DNA from: a virus
DNA: 35,671 bases
Direction: 5' to 3' (one strand)
Virus record (IMG/VR): IMGVR_UViG_3300032093_000422
Location: 1 to 35,671 of that record
Below are positions 9,826-18,256 of this stretch, piece by piece; position 1 is the first letter of the stretch, and every line of letters begins with the position of its first letter. Position numbers and translations under genes: made by a program. Below the pieces are notes generated by a model, which was given only the letters and a program-made list of their open reading frames with translations, did no database searches and had not been told where the DNA came from.

Positions 9826-10584
9826 ATGTCTCACCCCTCAACGCGCACCGAACTCAAAGATTATTGTCTCCGAAAACTCGGTTTTCCAGTTATCGATATC
9901 AACGTTGATGAAGATCAACTTGAGGATCGTATTGACGATGCTCTTTATATGTTTCGAAACTACCATTTCGATGGTACAGAGCGTTGCTATTTGGCGCATC
10001 AAGTGACTGCTGGTGACATTTCAAACACTTATATAACTCTCGCAGATTCTATTATCGGAGTTAGCCAGGTTTTTCCATTTACAGGATCAATCCAGTCTTC
10101 AACATCCTCGACTGGTTTTAATATGTTCGATATTAATTATCAGCTTCGCCTCAACGATTTTTACAACCTAACTGCTTCGTCTTACACATATTACGTTATT
10201 GCAAGAGAGCATTTAGCAATGCTCGATATGATCGTAACTGGTTTACCACCGTTCACATTCAATAAACAAGTGCATCAGTTGAGAGTTTTCACCGACTGGA
10301 ACAAGTTTAAAGATAACGCTTATCTAGCCTTCGAGTGTCATAGAATTGTAAATCCAGAAACATATTCTGGAGTTTATCGAGATATGTGGATTCGAGATTA
10401 TACTGCAGCTCTATTCAAACAACAATGGGGAACAAACCTCAAGAAGTATGGAAACTATACCCTTCCTGGTGGTTTGATCATCAATGGTCAGCAAATTTAC
10501 GATGAAGCCTCAGCTGAAGTCGAAAAACTTGAAGAAAAACTTCGCGACACTTACGAAGAACCAGTCGCATTTATTGTAGGATAA
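9826..10584 (+). CDS. gp13: Neck protein gp13
   Basis: A 252-residue homologue of T4 gp13, which with gp14 forms the head-tail neck that closes the filled capsid and receives the tail. The N-terminus 'RTELKDYCLRKLGFPVIDINVDEDQLEDRIDDAL' region (residues 7-40) is the hallmark of marine T4-like gp13. Later hallmarks are 'RDMWIRDYTAALFKQQWGTNLKKYG' (about 188-212) and 'LPGGLIINGQQIYDEA'. A good ribosome site (GAGG) sits upstream of the ATG. The gene is followed one base later by gp14, so the two are translated together. Confidence 0.88.
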   Translation: MSHPSTRTELKDYCLRKLGFPVIDINVDEDQLEDRIDDALYMFRNYHFDGTERCYLAHQVTAGDISNTYITLADSIIGVSQVFPFTGSIQSSTSSTGFNMFDINYQLRLNDFYNLTASSYTYYVIAREHLAMLDMIVTGLPPFTFNKQVHQLRVFTDWNKFKDNAYLAFECHRIVNPETYSGVYRDMWIRDYTAALFKQQWGTNLKKYGNYTLPGGLIINGQQIYDEASAEVEKLEEKLRDTYEEPVAFIVG

Positions 10585-10585
10585 A

Positions 10586-11467
10586 ATGCCAACTAGTGTA
10601 TACTTCAACAATCAGAAAGCATCGGTTGAACAACAACTGATCGAAGATTTGATCATTGAATCAATTCGCAATCATGGGATAGATGTTTACTATCTTCCAA
10701 GAGAATCACGTTCATCCACAGACGAACTATTTGGCGACGATCCTGTAAAATGTTATCGTAGTGCAATCAAGGTTGACATGTATATGGAGTCATTTCAAGA
10801 CTTCGAAGGTAACTCTGAATTCTTCAGTAAGTTTGGTCTTGAAATTCAAAAGGTTGCGCGCATGGCAGTTGCTCGTCGCACATTTGAACGATTAGTCACA
10901 AGACAATACCCAACAACTCATAATTTACCAAAAGAAGGCGACCTAGTTTATCTTCCAATTCAAAAGAAAATAATGGAAATCAAAGGTGTTGAAGAAGAGA
11001 AAAACTTCTTCCAAGCTGGTAAAATTGCTCCATATATGTTTGGCTTGACAATGGAAGCCTTCAAGTATAATGGCGAATTGTTTGAAACTGGCGTCACTGA
11101 AATTGATGATATATCTGATGTTCAAGCAATGGTTCTTGAGTATATACTTGACTCAGGCGGCTCTGGAACATTTACTGATCAAGAATGGGTGTATCAAGGA
11201 TCTAGTTTTGCTACAGCAACTGCAAAGGGAGTTGTGGCTTCATGGGATAAACCAAACAGAGAATTAAGAATAAAAAATATTTTTGGATCGTTTGTCGATA
11301 CTACTCAAATAAAAGGAAGATCAAGCGGTGCTATTTGGGAAATACAAACTGTTGCTGATAAAATTAAAGATGCAGTTGAGAATAAACTTGATGACAATTT
11401 CTTGATTGAACAAGAAGCAGATAACATTCTAGATTTTAGTGAATCAAATCCATTCGGTGAGCCATAA
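10586..11467 (+). CDS. gp14: Neck protein gp14
   Basis: A 293-residue homologue of T4 gp14, the partner of gp13 in the neck. Features include 'ESIRNHGIDVYYLPRES' (25-41), 'DELFGDDPVKCY' (46-57) and 'FSKFGLEIQKVARMAVARR' (80-98), typical of the family. Residues about 195-257 form a small inserted beta module ('WVYQG ... ATAKGVVASW ... GSFVD ... IKGRSSGAIWEIQT') that also occurs, diverged, in gp15 next door. Its last base is the first base of the gp15 start codon, so the genes overlap by one base. Confidence 0.86.
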   Translation: MPTSVYFNNQKASVEQQLIEDLIIESIRNHGIDVYYLPRESRSSTDELFGDDPVKCYRSAIKVDMYMESFQDFEGNSEFFSKFGLEIQKVARMAVARRTFERLVTRQYPTTHNLPKEGDLVYLPIQKKIMEIKGVEEEKNFFQAGKIAPYMFGLTMEAFKYNGELFETGVTEIDDISDVQAMVLEYILDSGGSGTFTDQEWVYQGSSFATATAKGVVASWDKPNRELRIKNIFGSFVDTTQIKGRSSGAIWEIQTVADKIKDAVENKLDDNFLIEQEADNILDFSESNPFGEP

Positions 11468-12537
11468 TGCTATCTGGAGTTCATTTCTATCATAGAATTA
11501 CTCGTAAAATGGTTGTTGCCTTTGGAACACTGTTCAACAACATCACTCTTAAGAGATACAATAAAGCAGGAACACAAGAGATAGAAAGAATTAATGTTCC
11601 TTTGATGTATGCTCAAAAAGAAAAGTTTTATGAGCGTATTACTCAAGACCCTAACTTGGCAAATGAAACAATGATGACGTTGCCAAGAATGAGTTTTGAG
11701 ATGACAGCAATCACTTATGATCCACTTCGTAAACGAAGCAGTTTTGTTAATAGTTTTTCTGCTGGAAGCGATAATACAAAAGTTAAAAATGTTGTTGCAA
11801 CTCCATATAACTTTGAATTTACTCTTACGATCTATGTCAGAAATATTGAGGATGGAACTCAAATCATTGAACAGATTCTACCATATTTTTCTCCAGACTA
11901 CACAGTAACAATGAATTTAGTAGATGTTGCATCTGAGAAAACAGATGTTCCATTCATACTCAATTCTGTTTCTCAAGAAGTCAATAACGTTGGAGTCAGT
12001 AGCGGTGATGTTCGAATTATTATGTGGACTTTGTCGTTTACTGCGAAAGGTTACATGTATGGCGCAACGTCTGAGTCTAAGATCATTCGTAAAGCAATCG
12101 CAAATACATATGACAGTACATTCAACACAACAGCGCAAAGAGAGATCACATTTAGCACTGGAAGGGGTGTCTTTAAAGTTGGAGAATTGGTTTATGAGGG
12201 TAGAACTTTAAGTGAAGCGAATGCAACTGCATTTGTTCATACATGGAATCCAACTACAAACACAATAGTTGTTGTTGATACAAACGGAGTTTTAAACACA
12301 GGCAGATATATGACTGGCGCAGTATCAAATGCATCTTGGAATATACAAACATTTGCAACACCAACAAATCAGCTTGTAAGACAAATCATATATCCAAATC
12401 CATTGAATGCAAACGCAGATACTGCATTTGGATTTACAGAAGTATTGCAAGAAGCACCATACTTCTTCGACGATAGAGTTGATTCTACTCTCATTAGAGT
12501 CGATATTGGTTCTAAGACAGCAGACGATAATACTTAA
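11467..12537 (+). CDS. gp15: Tail completion / sheath-terminator protein gp15
   Basis: A 356-residue homologue of T4 gp15, which caps the tail tube and sheath and joins tail to neck. The N-terminus 'HFYHRITRKMVVAFGTLFNNITLKR' (residues 6-30), then 'VPLMYAQKEKFYERI' (44-58), 'LPRMSFEM' and 'IIEQILPYFSPDYTVTMN' (133-150) match gp15 closely. T4 gp15 is about 272 residues; the excess here is largely a module at about 227-296 with the same pattern as the one in gp14. The gene begins one base inside the gp14 stop and is followed by the collagen insertion. Confidence 0.86.
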   Translation: MLSGVHFYHRITRKMVVAFGTLFNNITLKRYNKAGTQEIERINVPLMYAQKEKFYERITQDPNLANETMMTLPRMSFEMTAITYDPLRKRSSFVNSFSAGSDNTKVKNVVATPYNFEFTLTIYVRNIEDGTQIIEQILPYFSPDYTVTMNLVDVASEKTDVPFILNSVSQEVNNVGVSSGDVRIIMWTLSFTAKGYMYGATSESKIIRKAIANTYDSTFNTTAQREITFSTGRGVFKVGELVYEGRTLSEANATAFVHTWNPTTNTIVVVDTNGVLNTGRYMTGAVSNASWNIQTFATPTNQLVRQIIYPNPLNANADTAFGFTEVLQEAPYFFDDRVDSTLIRVDIGSKTADDNT

Positions 12538-12548
12538 GAGAATAAGAA

Positions 12549-13673
12549 ATGACACAACAAATAATCGATATTGGATCAGCGCCAAATGATGGCACTGGTG
12601 ATACAATTCGCGAAGCATTTGAAAAAGTAAATGAAAATTTTACTGATTTATATGCTGGTGCTGGTGCGGATACTGGTCCACAAGGACCACAGGGTCCACA
12701 AGGTGTTGCTGGTCCAACAGGTGCAGTTGGTCCACAAGGTCCATCTGGTCCTTCTGGTGTAAATGGTGAAACTGGACCGCAAGGTCCTCAAGGTCCGCAA
12801 GGTATTGCTGGCAATCTTGGTCCACAAGGTCCATCTGGTCCTGCTGGAGTTGCTGGCGAAGTTGGTCCTCAAGGACCACAAGGTCCTAAAGGTGACACTG
12901 GAAACTTTGGTGGTGCGTCATTCTATTATCGATTTGACACAGAGACTTTTGTAGAAAATATTCTTAATGGATATGTTTTATTTACAAATGCTAATTTGCA
13001 GTTTGCAAACATTATGGGCATTTCTATATTTGATAGAGCAAATTCAAATATCACATCATTCATCCAAACTATTGATGATTCAAACAGCACTGTAAAGGGT
13101 TTGATTAAAGTGACGGAAGAAAGCAATACATCAAATTTTGTTTTTTATGCTGTCAACAGTACACACATCGATCATGGCAATCACTTTGATGTTCCAGTTG
13201 CATATTCATCTGGCACTGTTAATACTTTTGCAAATAATGTTAACGTTGTTATTACATTTGCACGAACTGGTGACAAAGGCGATCAAGGGCTCACTGGTCC
13301 ACAAGGACCACAAGGTCCACAAGGAGATCATGGAGATATCGGTCCTCAGGGTCCACAGGGTGTTGTTGGACCACAAGGTCCACAAGGATTACCTGGACCT
13401 CACGGAGAGACTGGTCCACAAGGACCACAAGGACCAGATGGTCCCCAAGGTCCACAAGGACCATCTGGTGTAAATGGTGCAGAAGGTCCACAGGGACCAC
13501 AAGGACCAGCAGGAACAAATGGTGATCCTGGTCCAACAGGTCCATCAGGAGCAAATGGATCAGCTGGACCACAAGGTCCACAAGGACCAGTTGGTGTTGT
13601 AGTTTATGATGGCGGAACACCAAGTACAGATTTTAGCGTAGGACTAAATATTAATTGCGGAGGCGTAACCTAA
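12549..13673 (+). CDS. Collagen-like virion protein (374 aa)
   Basis: The N-terminal 40 residues, '[20 protein letters not shown]' plus '[11 protein letters not shown]', are a module common at the start of structural proteins in marine T4-like phages, probably the virion-docking part. Then come collagen-like triplets (about 41-117), one copy of the roughly 120-residue module C (about 119-243, '[11 protein letters not shown] ... TFARTGDKG'), a second collagen block (243-351) and a short tail ending 'NINCGGVT'. There are roughly 60 Gly-X-Y triplets. It sits in the insertion between gp15 and gp16 and is followed one base later by a larger collagen fibre; the final codons overlap a CTAAATA box for that gene. 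It is probably a trimeric fibre component; its partner is unknown. Confidence 0.8.
   Translation: MTQQIIDIGSAPNDGTGDTIREAFEKVNENFTDLYAGAGADTGPQGPQGPQGVAGPTGAVGPQGPSGPSGVNGETGPQGPQGPQGIAGNLGPQGPSGPAGVAGEVGPQGPQGPKGDTGNFGGASFYYRFDTETFVENILNGYVLFTNANLQFANIMGISIFDRANSNITSFIQTIDDSNSTVKGLIKVTEESNTSNFVFYAVNSTHIDHGNHFDVPVAYSSGTVNTFANNVNVVITFARTGDKGDQGLTGPQGPQGPQGDHGDIGPQGPQGVVGPQGPQGLPGPHGETGPQGPQGPDGPQGPQGPSGVNGAEGPQGPQGPAGTNGDPGPTGPSGANGSAGPQGPQGPVGVVVYDGGTPSTDFSVGLNINCGGVT
13644..13650 (+). promoter_or_regulatory. Intragenic late promoter candidate (CTAAATA)
   Basis: CTAAATA inside the last codons of the preceding collagen gene, 31 nt (start to start) before the ATG at 13675. The spacing is the same as for the intergenic late boxes, so it probably gives the 960-residue fibre its own late transcript. 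Confidence 0.55.
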
Positions 13674-13674
13674 C

Positions 13675-16557
13675 ATGGCATATATTCAACTTCAATTTCG
13701 TCGCGGAACAGCATCAGAATGGACTTCCGCGAACACAGTTCTTGCGCTAGGCGAACTTGGTCTAGAAACAGATACAAGTCAGTTTAAGGTCGGCGATGGC
13801 ACGACTGCTTGGAATTTGCTGGCATATGGCGGACTTCATGGTCCGCAGGGTCCACAAGGTCCAGAAGGTCCACAAGGCGTTGTTGGTCCACAAGGACCAA
13901 TGGGTCCACAGGGTCCAGAAGGTCCACAAGGACCAAGTGGTGTATCAAATGTTCCAGGTCCACAAGGTCCACAAGGTCCACAAGGACCAGAAGGTCCTCA
14001 AGGTGTTATCGGTCCGCAAGGTCCTCAAGGCAATGTTGGTCCGCAAGGTCCTGAAGGTCCACAAGGTCCTGAAGGTCCACAAGGTGTATTTGGTCCTCAA
14101 GGTCCAACAGGACCAGAAGGTCCACAAGGTCCACAAGGTGTCGTTGGTCCGCAAGGTCCTGAAGGTCCTCAAGGTCCTGAAGGTCCTCAAGGTCCACAAG
14201 GCGTAGTTGGTCCACAGGGTCCACAAGGACCACAAGGTCCAGAAGGTCCAACTGGCGCACAAGGTGGCTTTGGTGGTGCAACGTTTGAATACAATTTTCA
14301 AACAAATACAACAGATAGCGATCCAGGTAATAGTTCATTGAAGTTAAACAACGCTTCAGTGACTGTTGCAGATAAACTTTGGATTGACTATGTTGATCAA
14401 AGCGGCACAGATATTCAAAACTTTCTTGCCACAATTGACGACTCAACATCGTTGATCAAAGGTCACTTCCGCGTCACAAACAAAGCAAACTCTGCTGATT
14501 ATGCATTGTTTACAATCAGCAATTTGACAGACAAGACTTCATACTTCGAAGTTGATTGTTCTTATGTTTCAGGAAGTGCTCCATCATTTGACAATGGTGA
14601 AGACATTCTCATTACCTTTGCTCGTACTGGCGATAAGGGTGAAATTGGTCCAACAGGTCCAGTAGGTCCAACAGGTCCTCCTGGCGGTCCACAAGGTCCG
14701 CAAGGTCCTCAAGGTCCTCAAGGTCCAGAAGGTCCTCAAGGTCCACAGGGCGTTGTTGGTCCGCAAGGTCCGCAAGGTCCGCAAGGACCAGAAGGTCCTC
14801 AAGGTCCACAAGGTATTGTCGGTCCACAAGGTCCTCAAGGTCCACAGGGTCCAGAAGGTCCTCAAGGCGTCACTGGTGATGTTGGTCCACAAGGTCCTCA
14901 AGGACCACAAGGCGTGACTGGTCCACAAGGTCCGCAAGGTCCACAAGGACCAACAGGTGCTACTGGCAACTTTGGTGGTGCGACATTTGATATGACGTTT
15001 AGTGCTAACGATTTCCAAGGAGATCCAGGCACTGGTAAGATGCGTTTGAACAATACGACAATCACTGCAGCAAATAAACTGTGGATTGATTATTTGGATG
15101 ATAATGGAACGCAATTACAAAACTTCTTGACAACAATTGATGACTCAACATCAACAATTAAGGGTCACTTCCGTATCAGCAATAAGACAAATTCTGCAGA
15201 CTTTGCGCTCTTTACAATCAGTGGATTGACTGATCGCACTGGATACTTTGAAGTAGATTGTGGATATGTCTCAGGCAGTGCAAGCAGTTTCAGTGATGGT
15301 GAAGATATCGTCATCACTTTTGCTCGTACTGGTGATAAAGGCGATACTGGTGCAGTTGGTCCACAAGGTCCACAAGGACCACAGGGACCAGAAGGTCCAC
15401 AAGGTCCGCAGGGCGTTGTTGGTCCACAAGGTCCACAAGGTCCTCAAGGTCCAGAAGGTCCGCAAGGTGTTGTCGGTCCTCAAGGTCCACAGGGACCACA
15501 AGGACCACAAGGTCCTCAAGGTCCTCAAGGTGTGATTGGCGATACTGGTCCTCAAGGTCCACAAGGTGTGACTGGTGATACTGGTCCACAAGGACCACAA
15601 GGTCCACAAGGACCAACAGGTGCTCAGGGTGGTTTTGGTGGTGCAACGTTTGACTTTACTTTTGATTCTGACACTAATGATAGTGATCCAGGACAAGGTA
15701 TGTTGAAGTTGAATAATGGTAGCGTCACTGCTGCTAATCGTTTGTGGATTGATTACCTTGATGATAGTGGCACAAATATCTTTAACTTCTTGGCAACAAT
15801 TGATGACTCAACGTCAACAATCAAGGGTCACTTTAAGATCAGTAACAAGTCAGATCCAAATGACTTTGCATTGTTTATTGTGAACAGCTTGACTGATAAG
15901 ACTGGTTACTTCGAAGTAAACTGCTCTTACGTGTCTGGTAGTGCTGCATCCTTTAGTAATGCAGAAGATGTATTGATCACATTTGCTCGTACTGGTGACA
16001 AGGGTGAAGCAGGTCCTCAAGGTCCAGCTGGTCCAACAGGTCCATCTGGTGGTCCACAAGGTCCTCAAGGTCCACAGGGTGTTGCTGGTCCGACTGGCGC
16101 TGCTGGTCCTCAAGGTCCACAGGGTCCAAGCACATATAACCAGTCATTGAATACAGCTGATCCTGTAATCTTTACTAGCGTGTCAACAAATGTATTGAAT
16201 GTCAAAAATGTAATTGAGGCAACCAATGCATTGTCTTCTGCAACTGGTACTGTGACGCATGACTGTGCGCTTGGACATATTTTTGTTCACTCAAGCATTA
16301 GCGCAAACTTCACTGCTAACTTCACCAATACAACGATTCCTGCAAATAATGCAACATCGTTCACACTCGTCTTGAATCAAGGTGGAACGGCATATGTTCC
16401 AACTGCAGTTCAAATTGGTGGTCAAGCGCAGACAGTAAATTGGCAGGGTGGCACACAACCAGCTGGTTCAGCCAACAAGAAGGATATTGTTTCTTTCAGT
16501 GTTGTGAACAATAATGGAACGTGGATAACACTTGGTCAATTGACGACGTTCGGATAA
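13675..16557 (+). CDS. Collagen-like tail fibre with Mtd-type N-terminus (960 aa)
   Basis: The first 53 residues ('[17 protein letters not shown] ... [31 protein letters not shown]') match the N-terminal domain of major-tropism-determinant-type phage proteins, which attaches the receptor-binding protein to the virion. Collagen blocks lie at about 54-199, 321-437, 554-655 and 776-819 (roughly 135 triplets, dominated by GPQ and GPE). Between them are three copies of module C (about 199-320, 434-554, 656-776). The C-terminus (820-960) is a beta-rich tip ending '[11 protein letters not shown]'. This is likely a trimeric host-recognition fibre. It overlaps the start of the PA14-type gene by one base (TAATG). 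Repetition of module C with a few substitutions suggests growth by internal duplication. Confidence 0.86.
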   Translation: MAYIQLQFRRGTASEWTSANTVLALGELGLETDTSQFKVGDGTTAWNLLAYGGLHGPQGPQGPEGPQGVVGPQGPMGPQGPEGPQGPSGVSNVPGPQGPQGPQGPEGPQGVIGPQGPQGNVGPQGPEGPQGPEGPQGVFGPQGPTGPEGPQGPQGVVGPQGPEGPQGPEGPQGPQGVVGPQGPQGPQGPEGPTGAQGGFGGATFEYNFQTNTTDSDPGNSSLKLNNASVTVADKLWIDYVDQSGTDIQNFLATIDDSTSLIKGHFRVTNKANSADYALFTISNLTDKTSYFEVDCSYVSGSAPSFDNGEDILITFARTGDKGEIGPTGPVGPTGPPGGPQGPQGPQGPQGPEGPQGPQGVVGPQGPQGPQGPEGPQGPQGIVGPQGPQGPQGPEGPQGVTGDVGPQGPQGPQGVTGPQGPQGPQGPTGATGNFGGATFDMTFSANDFQGDPGTGKMRLNNTTITAANKLWIDYLDDNGTQLQNFLTTIDDSTSTIKGHFRISNKTNSADFALFTISGLTDRTGYFEVDCGYVSGSASSFSDGEDIVITFARTGDKGDTGAVGPQGPQGPQGPEGPQGPQGVVGPQGPQGPQGPEGPQGVVGPQGPQGPQGPQGPQGPQGVIGDTGPQGPQGVTGDTGPQGPQGPQGPTGAQGGFGGATFDFTFDSDTNDSDPGQGMLKLNNGSVTAANRLWIDYLDDSGTNIFNFLATIDDSTSTIKGHFKISNKSDPNDFALFIVNSLTDKTGYFEVNCSYVSGSAASFSNAEDVLITFARTGDKGEAGPQGPAGPTGPSGGPQGPQGPQGVAGPTGAAGPQGPQGPSTYNQSLNTADPVIFTSVSTNVLNVKNVIEATNALSSATGTVTHDCALGHIFVHSSISANFTANFTNTTIPANNATSFTLVLNQGGTAYVPTAVQIGGQAQTVNWQGGTQPAGSANKKDIVSFSVVNNNGTWITLGQLTTFG

Positions 16558-17087
16558 TGTTCAGTTCATTCAGTGGGTCCAGAGCATTTGGTAGGAAAGG
16601 GATTTCCTACCTTGCTGGTGTTGTTGCTAGAAGATACAACGGTGGTTATTTTGCCGATGATGTGACGTGGTTTGCATCTCAAACAGTGTCTTCAACTACA
16701 ATTCAAGTTGGATCTATATCTGAATCTGCCGATGATGATGGAAGCGATTTCAGTTATCAGTGGCTAGGATATTTTCGACCAGTGACTAGTGAAACTTATA
16801 CATTTTATTTGAGTAGCGACGATGCATCATATATGTGGATTGGAGCAAATGCAAGATCTGGTTTCACAACGAGTAATGCTATTGTAAATAATGGTGGTTT
16901 GCATGGACCTATTGAAGTTAGCGGAAGCATTGCATTGACCGCTGGTGTATATTATCCTATCAGACTTCAGTTTGGTGAAAGAGGTGGTGGTGACATTTGT
17001 ACATTTAGTTTCTCCACACCAACTATAAGTAAAACTACCAACACAACTGGAAGAACTTTTTATAATCCAGTTACGATGGGGATTTAA
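16557..17087 (+). CDS. PA14/GLEYA-type putative adhesin (176 aa)
   Basis: Residues about 25-165 show the PA14/GLEYA pattern: 'YFADDVTWF', then 'YQWLGYFRPVTSETYTFYLSSDDASYMWIG' in which the Ser-Asp-Asp loop follows a beta strand, and later 'YYPIRLQFGERGGGD'. Such domains bind sugars. The ATG at 16557 overlaps the stop of the fibre gene (TAATG) and is preferred over an upstream in-frame ATG at 16521 that would lie inside the fibre gene. Its first 15 residues resemble those of the next gene (Ser-Ser-Phe ... Phe-Gly-Arg), suggesting a common docking peptide. Probably a small lectin-like virion protein; the virion location is inference. Confidence 0.7.
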   Translation: MFSSFSGSRAFGRKGISYLAGVVARRYNGGYFADDVTWFASQTVSSTTIQVGSISESADDDGSDFSYQWLGYFRPVTSETYTFYLSSDDASYMWIGANARSGFTTSNAIVNNGGLHGPIEVSGSIALTAGVYYPIRLQFGERGGGDICTFSFSTPTISKTTNTTGRTFYNPVTMGI

Positions 17088-17843
17088 ATGTTGAGTTCAT
17101 TTGGCAAATCATTTAGTTTTGGTAGAAGAAACGTTGCTGCAATTTTACAACACATCGCATCAGGACTAGAACTATATTATGATCCAAGCAATTTATCAAG
17201 TTATCCAGGCAGTGGTTCAACATTATTTGATTTATCGCCAAGTGGTGTCAATGCAACTATAACAGGCAGTTTAGCATTAAATAATAATGCGTTCACATTT
17301 ACTGGTGGTAGTGCACAAAATTTAATTACTGGAAGTTTAGCAACGCTGTATAGTGGTTGGCAACATACATTAGAAATTTGGATTAGACCTACAGCAGTGT
17401 GTCAGATATTCAGTGATACAGGTATTGCTTCTATATCAGGCGGATATCATACTACTGGAGCAGAATTTTATAACGTAGGTCCTTTCACTATATCAAATGC
17501 TATGTTGTGGGATGGCACAGCAACCACTCGAGTTGGTGGAGGCACAACTCCACTTAACAATTGGTATCAATTTGTTCGTGTTTATAACGGCAGTAATACA
17601 GCATATGCTTATGTAAATAAAGTTAAATCAAGTGATACAACTATAACCTGGGATCCTCCTTATACTGGAGGTCTTGGTAGAACTGGTTGGCATTTGATAT
17701 TTGGTGCTAGTGATATTACAAAATTTTCTACATCAACAGCATTTCAAGGTAGTCTTGGGGTTGTTAGATTATACAATCGTGTGCTATCTCAAGCAGAGAT
17801 AACACAAAATTATGACTCAACTAAATCAAAATATGGCTTATGA
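17088..17843 (+). CDS. LamG/concanavalin-like putative adhesin (251 aa)
   Basis: The N-terminus 'MLSSFGKSFSFGRRN' parallels that of the preceding PA14-type gene. The body has the pattern of Laminin-G-type jelly-roll domains seen in phage fibres: 'GLELYYDPSN', 'LFDLSPSGVNATITGS', 'TLEIWIRP', 'NNWYQFVRVYNGSNTAYAYVNKVK' and near the end 'FQGSLGVVRLYNRVLSQAEITQNY', the very typical final strand. It probably binds carbohydrate as a virion adhesin. It starts directly after the preceding stop and its own stop overlaps the gp16 start (ATGA). It closes the insertion between gp15 and gp16. Confidence 0.8.
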   Translation: MLSSFGKSFSFGRRNVAAILQHIASGLELYYDPSNLSSYPGSGSTLFDLSPSGVNATITGSLALNNNAFTFTGGSAQNLITGSLATLYSGWQHTLEIWIRPTAVCQIFSDTGIASISGGYHTTGAEFYNVGPFTISNAMLWDGTATTRVGGGTTPLNNWYQFVRVYNGSNTAYAYVNKVKSSDTTITWDPPYTGGLGRTGWHLIFGASDITKFSTSTAFQGSLGVVRLYNRVLSQAEITQNYDSTKSKYGL

Positions 17844-18256
17844 GTGAAGTAGATAAAAATTTAGCAGAAATACTAAACACTGATTATATTCCTGTTGTAA
17901 GTGATAAGTCTGACAAACCAATCACTATTCATCAAGATGAATCTGTAAATCCAGACGCAGATTATTCTCGTGCAAACTATTATAATTTAATAGAAAAGGG
18001 TAACGAAGCACTTGACGGTATTTTAGAAGTTGCAAAAGAATCGCAGCACCCAAGAGCATATGAAGTTGCTGCAAACATGATCAAAAATCTCTCTGATGTT
18101 ACAGAGAAACTCATGATTCTTCAAAAGCAACAACAAGAATTAAAGCCGAAAGAAGAACAAGCAACGCAAACAAATATTAATGTCGACAAAGCAGTATTCG
18201 TAGGAAGCACTGCCGAGTTGTTGAGACAACTGAAAAATGAATCCAATAGCGGCTAA
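17840..18256 (+). CDS. gp16: Small terminase subunit gp16
   Basis: A 138-residue protein in the position and size range of T4-like small terminases. 'ADYSRANYYNLIEKGNEALDGILEVAKESQHPRAYEVAANMIKNLSDVTEKLM' (about 35-95) is the helical core typical of marine T4-like gp16. A Gln/Lys-rich stretch and 'VFVGSTAELLRQLK' close the protein. It recognises concatemeric DNA and stimulates the gp17 motor during packaging. The start overlaps the preceding stop (ATGA) and its end overlaps gp17 by 20 nt, so the terminase subunits are translationally coupled. Confidence 0.85.
   Translation: MSEVDKNLAEILNTDYIPVVSDKSDKPITIHQDESVNPDADYSRANYYNLIEKGNEALDGILEVAKESQHPRAYEVAANMIKNLSDVTEKLMILQKQQQELKPKEEQATQTNINVDKAVFVGSTAELLRQLKNESNSG

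Noticed and set aside
16521-16556. Upstream start for the PA14-type protein.
   Set aside because: The extra 12 residues would be read from the fibre gene's last codons; the TAATG start at 16557 gives the N-terminus shared with the next gene.
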